Assembly (NCBI GenBank): GCA_964493945.1
Contig: CAZBQG010000001.1
Span: 1-63,281 of the forward strand
From: CAZBQG01 sp964493945
GTDB taxonomy: Bacteria; Pseudomonadota; Alphaproteobacteria; Rhodospirillales; UBA2165
Length of the DNA: 63,281 nucleotides
Direction of reading: 5' to 3'
The translations under genes were made by a program, and so were the position numbers. The notes under the pieces are model-generated. The model searched no databases and had not been told where the DNA came from. It saw only the letters and a list, made by a program, of their open reading frames with translations. This document shows, one piece after another, positions 1-8,831 of this stretch (position 1 is the stretch's first letter; the number at the start of each line of letters is the position of its first letter).

Positions 1-201
1 AGCATCTATTACGAGTGATTTAATTAAATTTATCGCTGGTATACAATGATAACAATCTACGCAGCTCAATTTACGAGTGTTTGAATTATTTTAATCTTGC
101 ATATCTAGCAAAATAATTTATTGGTTGTAGCCAAAGTCCGATCAACTACCTTATATATCACACGTTAATAAATTAAAGAAAAATAAATAACTCGTATTTA
201 G
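1..201. other. AT-rich leader with no gene
   Basis: This stretch is clearly richer in A and T than the rest of the window and carries no open frame that looks like a gene. It precedes the outer-membrane protein at 202-855 and probably holds its promoter. A TATATA at 152-157 could be a -10 element, but I see no well-spaced -35 box. The composition contrast could mean a promoter region, a transferred segment or simply the edge of an accessory region. Confidence 0.4.
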
Positions 202-855
202 ATTAAATTCTTATTTATTTCTGCTTTCCTGCTGACATTTTCCTTGGTGCAACCGGTATTGGCCCAGCAATCCTTTCGCATTGACGGTGGAATTGGCCTG
301 GCGGATCTGGATGCCGATGCCGAATTCAACAAAGCGAGCCACAATTTCAACTTCGATGAAGGTTTGGGATTAGGTGTCAATCTTTGGGTCGACAAGGTGG
401 GCAAGGATTGGCTCTCTTTGGGCCTCGGCTACTCCCGTTCAAATAACGACTGGGGATACAGCTCAGCGGGAACCATTTTTGGTGGCACCTACGCAGGTAC
501 GGCGACCCTGGATGCCACCACGGACACGCTCCTCGCCAACATTGCAGCGCGCAAGAACAGCGGAAAAGTTCACCCTTATGTGGGTGTCGGCGCAGGCATG
601 GCCCATACGGATGTCGACGCGACCCTCAGCGCCACGTTAACGGTTAACGGAAGAACCTGGCGCGCGGCCGGCTCGGCAAACGACAACCATACGGGCTTTG
701 CCTGGCAGGTTTTCGGCGGCCTTGATTACGATATCACAGACAAGATTTATATCGGTGGTCGGGCCTCCTACCTACGTGCCGATGCGGATGTATTCGCTGC
801 CAGCGTGGTGGACGAGGTAACCACCTTCCTCGCCGTTGTCGGAATCAAATTTTAG
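202..855 (+). CDS. Outer-membrane beta-barrel protein (opacity/Omp25-like)
   Basis: The frame encodes a small porin-like barrel of about 217 residues. Alternating polar/hydrophobic strands with Gly and aromatic residues run through it (for example YVGVGAGMAH), and the last strand ends FLAVVGIKF, with the C-terminal Phe typical of barrels assembled by BamA. The first standard start in frame is TTG at 244, but that cuts off most of a signal peptide: the codons from 202 read xKFLFISAFLLTFSL followed by VQPVLA, with an Ala cleavage site. The only codon available before the in-frame TAG at 199-201 is ATT at 202. I therefore place the start at a non-canonical ATT, or suspect one wrong base in an ATG. 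No good ribosome-binding site is visible. Confidence 0.65.
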   Translation: MKFLFISAFLLTFSLVQPVLAQQSFRIDGGIGLADLDADAEFNKASHNFNFDEGLGLGVNLWVDKVGKDWLSLGLGYSRSNNDWGYSSAGTIFGGTYAGTATLDATTDTLLANIAARKNSGKVHPYVGVGAGMAHTDVDATLSATLTVNGRTWRAAGSANDNHTGFAWQVFGGLDYDITDKIYIGGRASYLRADADVFAASVVDEVTTFLAVVGIKF

Positions 856-872
856 GGCCCCTTGCCTGCTTT

Positions 873-1682
873 TTAACGATCACCGCCCAACAGAAACAGC
901 ACCTCGGTCTTTGCCGGCAGCTTGGCCCGGCTCAGAACAATAACGTCGCTTTCATGCATGCGGACGGCCAAGCGGGGAGCCACGGTGGCGGCGAATTCCT
1001 CCGGCCCGGTGAAGGCGAAATGCATGGGGATCACGATGCGCGGCCTGATATGTTCGATGATGGTGAGCGCTTCGTCGTGGCTGAGGGTAGAGCGCCCATC
1101 TACCGGCACGAACAAGACATCGATGCGCCCCAGCCGGTCGATCTGTTCCTTGCTCAAAAAATGAGCCAGGTGCCCAAGATGGGCCAGGCACATGCCGTCC
1201 GCCTCGAAGACGAACACCGAATTACCGTTGGATGAGCCCTCGCCGAAATTAATGATATTGGTGGGCAGATTGTAGACCCGCATATCCTTGTGGCGCACCT
1301 CATGGCGAGCAATGCCCCCCTTGGGGTCCCAGCCCCTGAGCACATGCAGGATGGTGGGATCGGGCATGTCCGTGTAATGGGTTTCGTGGCGGTTGTTCAT
1401 GGTCACAATCTGGGGCACCACGGGCGGCACATGAACGCCGTTGTAATCGGTCGCCGCCGAGGCCCCGCCGGATGTTTCTATAAAAAAAGTGGAATGACCC
1501 ACATAGGTGACCCGCACCCTGCCCCGGGGCACGCCTGCGCGCGCCGCGGCCAGTTGGACCAAATCCATGCCCAGCCCGCAGGGAACGGGCGTTGGGCTGG
1601 CGGCATGTGCAACCGGTTGCGGCAGCAAAAGAAAAGCGCCCACCAACAAGAACGCCAATGATTTCAGCTTGTTCATCGTCAC
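873..1682 (-). CDS. Exported MBL-fold (metallo-beta-lactamase superfamily) protein
   Basis: A 269-residue protein with an N-terminal signal peptide (KLKSLAFLLVGAFLLL, then an AHA-like cleavage site). The mature part has the YVGHSTFFIET opening of UlaG/UPF0173-like MBL proteins, an RHETHYTD segment in the place of the metal-binding HxH region, LAHLGHLAHFLS, and IVIPMHF near the end, a pattern usual for MBL proteins of unknown substrate. GTG at 1682 has GGGAGG about seven bases upstream; ATG at 1676 is the alternative. It converges on the barrel gene 17 bases away and stands alone. Substrate unknown; periplasmic location is inferred from the signal peptide. Confidence 0.75.
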   Translation of the reverse strand: MTMNKLKSLAFLLVGAFLLLPQPVAHAASPTPVPCGLGMDLVQLAAARAGVPRGRVRVTYVGHSTFFIETSGGASAATDYNGVHVPPVVPQIVTMNNRHETHYTDMPDPTILHVLRGWDPKGGIARHEVRHKDMRVYNLPTNIINFGEGSSNGNSVFVFEADGMCLAHLGHLAHFLSKEQIDRLGRIDVLFVPVDGRSTLSHDEALTIIEHIRPRIVIPMHFAFTGPEEFAATVAPRLAVRMHESDVIVLSRAKLPAKTEVLFLLGGDR

Positions 1683-1807
1683 CCATGCGCCTCCCTGTTA
1701 TTTTGAACTATTATAACAAACTCCCAGCCCGTTTTCACCCCCTGACCGCCAGTGGTGCGCCGCCCGGAAACCTCTTATGATGGCGCGGACCAGGAGAACC
1801 GTAACCC

Positions 1808-3505
1808 ATGAACCAAGCCGATAAAAAACAAACCAACGAAACGGAAGACGCCCCCACCGATTTCATCCGCGATATCGTCAAGGCGGATATTGTGGCGGGC
1901 AAACCGGCACCGGTCACCCGCTTTCCCCCGGAGCCCAACGGCTATCTGCATATCGGGCACGCTAAATCCATCTGCCTGAATTTCGGCATCGCCGAGGAAT
2001 TCTTCGGGCGCTGCAATTTGCGCCTGGACGATACCAATCCGGTCAAGGAGGAAGAGGAATTCGCAGATGCCATCCTGGCCGATCTCGAATGGCTGGGTTT
2101 CGATTGGGGCGAAGAGCTTCATCATGCGTCGGATTATTTCCAGCAGCTTTATGATTGGGCCAGGTACTTGGTGGAAAATGGTGACGCCTATGTGGATGAT
2201 CTCAGCGCCGATGAGATGCGTGAATACCGGGGCACCCTGACCGAGCCCGGCCGCGACAGCCCCCACCGCGACAGAACCCCGGCGGAAAACCTGGAACTTC
2301 TGGCCAGCATGCGGGCAGGCGAATTTGAAGACGGCGCCAAAGTGCTGCGGGCCAGGATCGACATGGCGTCAGGCAATATCAATCTCCGCGATCCGGTCCT
2401 TTACCGCATCCGGCGGGCCACCCATGCCCGGACCGGCGATGAATGGTGCATCTACCCCACCTATGATTTTGCCCATGGCCAGTCGGACGCCATCGAAGGC
2501 ATCAGTCATTCCATCTGCACCCTGGAGTTCGAGGACCACCGGCCCCTCTATGACTGGCTTTTGGAAAAGCTGCCGGTGCCGGCAAAGCCCCATCAATATG
2601 AATTTGCCCGGCTCAACCTGTCCCATACCGTCTTGTCCAAGCGCCTTCTGACCCAGTTGGTCAGCGAAGGCCATGTGGCGGGCTGGGATGATCCCCGCCT
2701 GCCTACACTGTCGGGCCTCCGCCGGCGCGGCATGCCGCCCGCCGCCATCCGGGAGTTCGCAACAGGCATCGGAGTGGCCAAGGCCGCCGCCACGGTGGAG
2801 ATGGGTTTTTTGGAGCATTGCGTACGAGAAGAGCTGAACCGCACCACGCCCCGGCGCATGGCTGTCCTCGATCCCATCCGGCTGGTCATCGAAACCTATC
2901 CGGAAGGCGAGGAGGAAATATTGCAAGCTGCCAACAACCCGAGGGACGAAGAAGCCGGCACCCGGGGCGTAGCTTTTTCCCGGAATCTGTATATCGAGCG
3001 GGGCGATTTCATGGAGGATCCGCCCAAAAAATTCTTCCGCCTGGCGCCCGGCCGGGAAGTGCGCCTGCGTTCGGCCTATTTCGTCACCTGCATGGACGTG
3101 ATCAAGGACGAGAACGGGCGGGTGGTGGAGCTTCGCTGCAGCCATGATCAGGCCAGCCGGGGCGGCAAATCGCCGGACGGGCGCAAGGTCAAGGCGACGC
3201 TCCATTGGGTATCGGCCGATCACGCGCTGGACGGCGAAATCCGCATCTATCACAGCCTGTTCAACAGCACCGACCCCATGGCCGGCGGCGATTTCCTGGA
3301 CGATATCAATCCGGGCTCATTGGAAGTGCTGGAGGGCTGCAAGCTGGAGCCAAGCTTAAGCGCCACCCATCCGGGCGAGACGGTGCAGTTCGAGCGCACC
3401 GGATATTTCTGCGCCGATCCCGATGGAACCAATGAACGCCCGGTCTTCAACCGGACCGTGGCGCTCCGCGACAGTTGGGCCAAGGCCAAGGGGAAAAGTG
3501 GCTAG
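1808..3505 (+). CDS. glnS: Glutaminyl-tRNA synthetase
   Basis: This class Ic synthetase charges tRNA-Gln with glutamine in the cytoplasm. The 565-residue length fits bacterial GlnRS. The PPEPNGYLHIGHAKS block carries the HIGH motif at residues 48-51, and VLSKR near residue 275 is the KMSKS counterpart. YPTYDFAHGQSDAIEGISH and the C-terminal anticodon-binding beta-barrels also match GlnRS rather than GltX. An AGGAG lies about 11 bases before the ATG. Its TAG interlocks with the stop of the converging Rieske gene on a shared CTAG. Confidence 0.95.
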   Translation: MNQADKKQTNETEDAPTDFIRDIVKADIVAGKPAPVTRFPPEPNGYLHIGHAKSICLNFGIAEEFFGRCNLRLDDTNPVKEEEEFADAILADLEWLGFDWGEELHHASDYFQQLYDWARYLVENGDAYVDDLSADEMREYRGTLTEPGRDSPHRDRTPAENLELLASMRAGEFEDGAKVLRARIDMASGNINLRDPVLYRIRRATHARTGDEWCIYPTYDFAHGQSDAIEGISHSICTLEFEDHRPLYDWLLEKLPVPAKPHQYEFARLNLSHTVLSKRLLTQLVSEGHVAGWDDPRLPTLSGLRRRGMPPAAIREFATGIGVAKAAATVEMGFLEHCVREELNRTTPRRMAVLDPIRLVIETYPEGEEEILQAANNPRDEEAGTRGVAFSRNLYIERGDFMEDPPKKFFRLAPGREVRLRSAYFVTCMDVIKDENGRVVELRCSHDQASRGGKSPDGRKVKATLHWVSADHALDGEIRIYHSLFNSTDPMAGGDFLDDINPGSLEVLEGCKLEPSLSATHPGETVQFERTGYFCADPDGTNERPVFNRTVALRDSWAKAKGKSG

Positions 3506-4794
3506 GTGATCGGTTTCACCCAATCGCGGTAGGTCTTCAGTCCGTTTTCCCCTTCTGGCGCCGTGAAACTTCCGCCCCGCACATTGAAGACCTTGGGCTT
3601 GGTCGAGCCGGGCGGCGCCTTGCCGTCTTTCTTCAGCGCCTTGGCGGCGCGGACGATACGCCGGCGGGTGCGGGTGACCATGATATCGCTGGGCGCCAGA
3701 TGTTCGAAAGCATGATCGGTGATCGGGCTCATGCTTTCGGATGCGGCCTGATCCTGCACATGGATGCCCTCGATGCCGGTGTATGAGTAATGCTTCTGCA
3801 CCGCCCAATCGATGTTGTAATCATTGCCCTCGTTCTCCACCAGGCGCGCGCGTCCATACCAATCGGTGGCATCCGGCAGATGGTTGTCGATCAGCGACAG
3901 TCCGGCGAATTGCTGCATCTCGATGGGGGATTTGACCGGCAGCACACCCATCGATCCCGTCCGGCCCACATGGATGAACATTGTGTGATGATCATCCATG
4001 GGTACCCAGGCTCGGGCCATGACGTTCTCGGTCAGGGGGCTGCTGGGTGGGATGGCCCAGAAGGGAAACAGGAAATGCGCTATCCGCCAATTGATCTCAC
4101 CGTTGTCGGCCGGACGGTAGGCGCCGTAGCTGACCCCGAAATCCGTATCCTCGACCTTATATTCGGGTGCACGCAGGCCGACCACTTCCCGGCTCTTATG
4201 GCCGCGGTTGAAATCGCCCCGCTCTACGCCGCCGAAATGCAGGAAGCTCAAATGGGACGTATCGATGTCCCCCTCCAGGACCTGCAGCCAGTTGCATTCG
4301 CGCATGACGAAGCGGTAATCATCCAGCTCTTTCTCGGGCACCAGGCAGGCTTCCAGATTGGGCAGGGGCGGCGCCTTCTTTTTTGAACTCATATAGATCC
4401 AGATCAGCCCGTTGCGCTCCTTTGCCTTGTAGGCCTTGGCCTTCACCTTATCCTTGAAATCCTGATGGGGCGGCAGGTTGGCCATCTCCGTGCAGTTGCC
4501 CTCCACATCGAACTTCCAGCCATGATAAGTGCAGCGCAGGCCGCCTTCTTCGTTGCGCCCGTAATAGAGCGAGGCACAACGATGTGGGCAGCGATGGTCC
4601 ATGGCGCCCACCTTGCCGTCCGTGTCACGCCAGGCGATCAGCTTTTCACCCAGCAGCAACAAGCGCAAAGGCGGGCCGTCGGGCACCAGTTCGGATGATC
4701 TGGCCGCCGGTATCCAATAGCGGCGCATCACCTCGCCCAAAGGTGTGCCCGGTCCCACCTGGGTCAATATCTTGCTGTCGGCTTTCGTGGTCAT
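3502..4794 (-). CDS. Rieske non-heme iron oxygenase, alpha-type subunit
   Basis: A 430-residue terminal oxygenase that would use reduced Rieske electrons and Fe(II) to hydroxylate or demethylate an aromatic substrate. The Rieske site is C69-x-H71 and C88-x2-H91, exactly 16 residues apart. The mononuclear iron motif is D178-x2-H181-x4-H186 in GDIDTSHLSFLHFG, with the bridging Asp. The sequence resembles the phthalate 4,5-dioxygenase/vanillate demethylase branch. I start at ATG 4794, preceded by GAGGG; the frame stays open upstream to 4902 but that part has no homology features. No reductase or ferredoxin gene is adjacent, so electrons must come from elsewhere. Substrate unknown. Confidence 0.9.
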   Translation of the reverse strand: MTTKADSKILTQVGPGTPLGEVMRRYWIPAARSSELVPDGPPLRLLLLGEKLIAWRDTDGKVGAMDHRCPHRCASLYYGRNEEGGLRCTYHGWKFDVEGNCTEMANLPPHQDFKDKVKAKAYKAKERNGLIWIYMSSKKKAPPLPNLEACLVPEKELDDYRFVMRECNWLQVLEGDIDTSHLSFLHFGGVERGDFNRGHKSREVVGLRAPEYKVEDTDFGVSYGAYRPADNGEINWRIAHFLFPFWAIPPSSPLTENVMARAWVPMDDHHTMFIHVGRTGSMGVLPVKSPIEMQQFAGLSLIDNHLPDATDWYGRARLVENEGNDYNIDWAVQKHYSYTGIEGIHVQDQAASESMSPITDHAFEHLAPSDIMVTRTRRRIVRAAKALKKDGKAPPGSTKPKVFNVRGGSFTAPEGENGLKTYRDWVKPIT

Positions 4795-4865
4795 GATCCA
4801 TCCCTCGCCAATCTTTAGAAAAAGTGTCCTCGGGGCGGGGCGGCTTGTCAATAATGGGGTAGGGT

Positions 4866-5828
4866 TTAGCCCCTGGAAAAGTGCTTCTTCAGTTCGGCGC
4901 AATGATCCTTGTCGTCGGCACGGGGCGTGAACCAGATATAATCAAAAGGAAGCACCCCGCCGAAGGCCTCTGCGTAATCGGCTGGCTTGGTCTCGCCCCC
5001 TTCCACCTCCATGAAGGCAACCACCAGCACGCCCCGCCCTGGTGCCATGCGGGCCAAATAGAGAGGCACGCCGTAATCCTTGCGGGCATGGCCGCCACCG
5101 GCGATCAGAAACGCGCCATCGGCGCCCTTAAGCCCGGCACCGGTGACCAAATTCTCGGCCAATATGCCGTCCCACGCGCGTTGCACCCGGGCCATGGGCG
5201 CCATTGCCTTTTTCGGGACCAGCCGGCAATGAGACTGAAACAGGGAATTTTCCAGCCTCTCTCCGGCCTCCCGGGGCAGCGGATCATCCAGCCCCAGCCG
5301 GGTGCGGCGCGCCTCGTCCAGGACGGCGAACCCCTGGCGCCCGATGCGCCGGGTGAGCCCCCGGTCCGGATTGCCGGCACGCAAATGAAGCCCCGCCGCC
5401 AGGGCCGCCTCGGCGATCGGCCGGTAAGCGGCATAAGGTGACCAGCCGGACTTTGCCCAGCCCAAAAGAGTGCCCAGCCCCCCGGCATCCGCCGGGCCCG
5501 CCGCCCGCCAGTCATTCACATCCTTCTGGCGGTCTTCATTGATCATTTCGAAGACCACCGCCGGGTGGCGCCCGGCACGGATCAGGGATTTGAGCAGCCG
5601 GGCCTGCAAAAGATGATGATCCAGATTGTCGTGCTTTTCCCCGGCCAGAACGAAATCCGCCGCCTCTGCCGCCTGCTCCACCTGGGTGGGCTCGACAAAG
5701 CGCCCGGGCGATACCTGCCAGATGCGCCCAGCCAGGGGATGGCCCTGGTCCAGGGGCGAGACCCAATCCCCTTGGGGCCCGGCGCAGGCCCCAAGAGACA
5801 GGCAAAGCAGAAGGGCAAACCGGTACAT
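4866..5828 (-). CDS. ChaN/Tiki-family (haem-binding uptake) lipoprotein
   Basis: A 320-residue lipoprotein: the signal peptide ends in a lipobox L-G-A-C with Cys15. The mature protein carries LAGEKHDNLDHHLLQ, the hallmark of the ChaN/Tiki fold, followed by VVFEMINEDRQKDV and a late IAGGGHARKDYGVPLYL, the usual landmarks of ChaN-like proteins. Some family members bind haem and the animal Tiki relatives are proteases, so function here is open. ATG 5828 is chosen because it gives a proper signal peptide; the open frame continues to 5921. It is divergent from the dppB-like gene and upstream of the Rieske gene on the same strand, 71 bases apart. Confidence 0.8.
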   Translation of the reverse strand: MYRFALLLCLSLGACAGPQGDWVSPLDQGHPLAGRIWQVSPGRFVEPTQVEQAAEAADFVLAGEKHDNLDHHLLQARLLKSLIRAGRHPAVVFEMINEDRQKDVNDWRAAGPADAGGLGTLLGWAKSGWSPYAAYRPIAEAALAAGLHLRAGNPDRGLTRRIGRQGFAVLDEARRTRLGLDDPLPREAGERLENSLFQSHCRLVPKKAMAPMARVQRAWDGILAENLVTGAGLKGADGAFLIAGGGHARKDYGVPLYLARMAPGRGVLVVAFMEVEGGETKPADYAEAFGGVLPFDYIWFTPRADDKDHCAELKKHFSRG

Positions 5829-5935
5829 GCGTGATCTTACAAAGAAAGGCGCAATACCGCTATACGGCGGGGGCCGGGATAGTGTAGATTGGTACCAAGG
5901 CATGGGATAAAAGCGTGCCATGCAGGGAGAAAGCG

Positions 5936-6853
5936 ATGTTTCAATTCCTTATCAACCGGCTGCTGGTGGCGGGGCTGGTTGCCTTCACCGTATCCATTCT
6001 GGCCTTCAGCCTGTTGCGGCTGTCGGGTGATCTGGCTGCGGAATTGGCCGGCGAGGATGCGACACAAGAAGAAATCGCCGCGGTGGCCAAGGATTACGGG
6101 CTGGACCGCCCCGTCCATGTGCAATATCTGGATTGGGCGGGAAATGCCTTCAATGGGGATTTGGGGAAATCTCTTTTTTCAAGCGAACCGGTGGCCGAAA
6201 TCATCTCCGGCGCCCTGCCGGTGACCGTCAAGCTGGCCGCTCTGGCGCTGTTTTTCAGTCTGTTGATTGCCATCCCCTTGGGAATCCTGGCAGCCGTCAG
6301 GCCCAACACCTGGATTGACCGGGCGGCCCTGGCATTCGCCGTATTCGGCCAGGCAGTACCCAATTTCTGGTTCGGCCTCATGCTCATGCTGGCCTTCGGC
6401 GTGTGGCTCCGTTGGACGCCAATATCAGGGCAGGAAACCTGGGTCCATTTCATCCTGCCCACCGTGACCATCACCTTATCCACCCTGCCCATGAAGATGC
6501 GCCTGACCCGGGCCGGCATGATCGATGTCCTGGGATCGGACTATATCCGGACGTCGCGGGCCAAGGGACTGACCCGGCGGAGCATCGTCTACAAACATGC
6601 GCTGAGGAACGCCATCCTGCCGGTGGTTTCCATCACCATGGTCAATTTCGGATTTCTGCTGGGCGGCACGGTGGTGGTCGAAACCATCTTCGCCCTCAAC
6701 GGTCTGGGCTTCGAGGCCTTCCAGGCCATCACCCGGGCCGACTTCCCGGTGGTCCAGACCATCGTCGCCTTCATCGCCTTCGTCTATATCGGGCTCACTT
6801 TGTTGTCGGATCTGATCAATGCCCAGCTCGATCCGCGCATCCGGCTGACCTAG
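5936..6853 (+). CDS. ABC transporter permease, DppB/OppB type
   Basis: Inner-membrane permease subunit of a peptide/nickel-class importer, 305 residues with about six membrane spans. The N-terminal FLINRLLVAGLVAFTV is typical of DppB, and the cytoplasmic EAA loop reads SRAKGLTRRSIVYKHALRNA. The ATG at 5936 follows AGGGAGA at good spacing. It is followed nine bases later by the DppC-type partner. No binding protein or ATPase gene is next to the pair, which is unusual because these importers are normally five-gene operons. Confidence 0.9.
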   Translation: MFQFLINRLLVAGLVAFTVSILAFSLLRLSGDLAAELAGEDATQEEIAAVAKDYGLDRPVHVQYLDWAGNAFNGDLGKSLFSSEPVAEIISGALPVTVKLAALALFFSLLIAIPLGILAAVRPNTWIDRAALAFAVFGQAVPNFWFGLMLMLAFGVWLRWTPISGQETWVHFILPTVTITLSTLPMKMRLTRAGMIDVLGSDYIRTSRAKGLTRRSIVYKHALRNAILPVVSITMVNFGFLLGGTVVVETIFALNGLGFEAFQAITRADFPVVQTIVAFIAFVYIGLTLLSDLINAQLDPRIRLT

Positions 6854-6862
6854 GGAACCGTG

Positions 6863-7801
6863 ATGGCCAAGGAACAAAAATCCACCGCCGCCGCCTGGGA
6901 CGCATTGGGAGACGACACCAACGATCCTTTCGATGTGGGCGCACCTACGCCCCGCCAATTGATGAAACGCAAGGCCGCCGGAAATCTTAGCTTCATCATT
7001 GGGCTCACGGTGGTGCTGATCGCGGCACTCACCGCCATTCTGGCCGATGTGATCTCGCCCTTCGACCCCCTAAAGCAAGACATCCTGCACCGCCTGCAGA
7101 ACCCCGTCTGGGGCAAAGGCGGCAACTGGACTCACCCGCTGGGTACCGACGGTTTCGGGCGGGATTACCTTTCCAGGCTTATTTACGGCGCGCGCATCTC
7201 CATGATGGTCGGCTTTTTCGCGGCCAGCCTGGCGGCCGTCGTCGGCACGGTGATTGGGCTCATCGGCGGCTATTACGGCGGGCGCGTTGATGCCGTGATC
7301 ATGTATCTGATCAGCGCCAAGCTGGCCCTTCCCGGCCTGGTGGTGCTCTTGGCGCTCTTGTCGATCTTCGGCGGCTCGGTGCCGGTGCTTATTGTCGTCA
7401 TGGCGGCATTGTTTTGGGACCGCTATGCCATCGTGACGCGGACCATGACCATGCAGATGCGCAGCCAGGATTTCGTCACCGCGGCGGAAGCCGTGGGAGC
7501 TTCCAAGACGCGCATCATGCTGGGCGAAATCCTGCCCAACCTGCTCAATCAGGTGATCGTCATCATCACGCTGGAGATGGCCATCGCCATCCTCATCGAA
7601 GCCACCTTGTCTTTCCTGGGCCTAGGTGTCGCACCCCCGACACCTTCGTGGGGCAATCTGGTGGCCGAGGGCCGGGAGTTCATGTTCTTCCAGCCCTTCC
7701 TGGTAACCATCCCCGGCGTCGCCATCCTGATCATCGCCATCGCGATTAACATGCTGGGCGACGGGATCAGGGATATTACGGCACCGGAGGGAAGGAACTA
7801 G
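6863..7801 (+). CDS. ABC transporter permease, DppC/OppC type
   Basis: Second permease of the pair, about 312 residues. It has the N-terminal cytoplasmic segment and first span usual for DppC, the HPLGTDGFGRDYLSRLIYGAR block that is diagnostic for this subfamily, an EAA loop (AAEAVGASKTRIMLGEILPN) and the ATLSFLGLGVAPPTPSWG end motif. GTG 6860 and ATG 6863 are adjacent; ATG is preferred, after GGGA. The gene ends 13 bases from the converging aminotransferase gene, so the operon stops here without its ATPases. Confidence 0.9.
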   Translation: MAKEQKSTAAAWDALGDDTNDPFDVGAPTPRQLMKRKAAGNLSFIIGLTVVLIAALTAILADVISPFDPLKQDILHRLQNPVWGKGGNWTHPLGTDGFGRDYLSRLIYGARISMMVGFFAASLAAVVGTVIGLIGGYYGGRVDAVIMYLISAKLALPGLVVLLALLSIFGGSVPVLIVVMAALFWDRYAIVTRTMTMQMRSQDFVTAAEAVGASKTRIMLGEILPNLLNQVIVIITLEMAIAILIEATLSFLGLGVAPPTPSWGNLVAEGREFMFFQPFLVTIPGVAILIIAIAINMLGDGIRDITAPEGRN

Positions 7802-7814
7802 GGGGCGGGCGCTA

Positions 7815-8717
7815 TCACGCCACACTGACCGCATCAGCCGGCGGCTTGCCCACCAGCTTGTCGTAATCCTCCATCAGCCCCTGTGTCACATCGCCGACCG
7901 TATAGCTCTGCTCATCTATCCCGCCGACGGGCGTCACCTCCGCCGCCGTGCCGGTGACAAAAATCTCCTGGGCGTGGGCCAGCTCTTCGGGCTGGATGCG
8001 GCGCTCCACTATGTCTATGCCCCGCGCTTCGGCCAATTCAATCACAGCGCGTCTCGTGATCCCGTTCAAAAAGCAATCCGGCGTCGGCGTGTGCAGCTTG
8101 CCGTCTTCCATCAGGAGGAAAATGTTGGAGCCTGTCGATTCCGCCACCCTGCCCTGCCAATCCAGCATCAATGCATCGTCATAGCCCGCGTCTTCGGCTT
8201 CATGTTTGGCCAGGGTGCAGATCATATAGAGACCCGCCGCCTTGGCATCCACCGGGGCCGTGTCGGGGGCCGGGCGGCGCCAGCGGGCGGTTTTTAGGCG
8301 GATGCCCTTGAGCCTGGCTTCGGGAGAAAAATACGAAGGCCAGGGCCAGACGGCGATGGCCAGATGGACCCCCGCATCCTGGGCCGAAACCCCCATCATC
8401 TTGGAGCCCCGCCAGGCCACCGGGCGCACATAGCCGTCGACGATATCGTTGGCTTCGCACGATTGTATGCAGGCCCTGTCCATCTCATCCACCGAATAAG
8501 GCAGGTCAAAGCCAAGGATTTTGGCCGAATTTACCAGGCGTTCGGTGTGTTCGGTGAGCTTGAATATCTCGCCGTTATAGACCCGTTCGCCTTCGAATAC
8601 GCAAGACGCATAATGGAGCGCGTGGCTCAACACATGGAGCTTGGCGTCCCGCCAATCCACCATTTCGCCGTCATACCAGATGAGGCCGTCCAGATCGTCA
8701 AAGGATGTTTCCGCCAT
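7815..8717 (-). CDS. ilvE: Branched-chain amino-acid aminotransferase
   Basis: PLP-dependent class IV aminotransferase that interconverts valine, leucine or isoleucine with their 2-oxo acids, using glutamate/2-oxoglutarate. 300 residues, as for IlvE. The PLP lysine is K159 in VDAKAAGLYM, YVRPVAWRGSKMMG lies earlier, and VAESTGSNIFLL and LNGITRRAV supply cofactor-phosphate contacts. It is divergent from the marR-type gene, and the 114 bases between them carry a perfect inverted repeat. Together with citramalate synthase at 42495 it points to isoleucine synthesis in this organism. D-amino-acid or aminodeoxychorismate lyase activity is less likely. Confidence 0.9.
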   Translation of the reverse strand: MAETSFDDLDGLIWYDGEMVDWRDAKLHVLSHALHYASCVFEGERVYNGEIFKLTEHTERLVNSAKILGFDLPYSVDEMDRACIQSCEANDIVDGYVRPVAWRGSKMMGVSAQDAGVHLAIAVWPWPSYFSPEARLKGIRLKTARWRRPAPDTAPVDAKAAGLYMICTLAKHEAEDAGYDDALMLDWQGRVAESTGSNIFLLMEDGKLHTPTPDCFLNGITRRAVIELAEARGIDIVERRIQPEELAHAQEIFVTGTAAEVTPVGGIDEQSYTVGDVTQGLMEDYDKLVGKPPADAVSVA

Positions 8718-8784
8718 GAAGTCACGTTCCCCGGTTTCTTATGATCGCGAAATAAGTTTGCGTTGGGTAGCATTTCAAACGCAT

Positions 8785-8807
8785 ATATGTCAATATAGCT
8801 GACATAT
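8785..8807. promoter_or_regulatory. Putative MarR operator, 8-bp inverted repeat
   Basis: ATATGTCA at 8785-8792 and its exact complement TGACATAT at 8800-8807 flank seven bases. The repeat sits in the gap between ilvE and the divergent marR-type gene, 25 bases upstream of the marR ATG. Size and placement fit the palindromes bound by MarR dimers, so autoregulation, possibly with control of ilvE, is the natural reading. This is inference from symmetry and position. Confidence 0.6.
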
Positions 8808-8831
8808 GTTGGGTCTGCTTGGCGGGAGATC

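Noticed and set aside
2369..3253. Long minus-strand open frame (294 codons) inside glnS
   Set aside because: It is exactly antisense to conserved GlnRS motifs and its translation has no recognisable domain; high GC makes such frames common.
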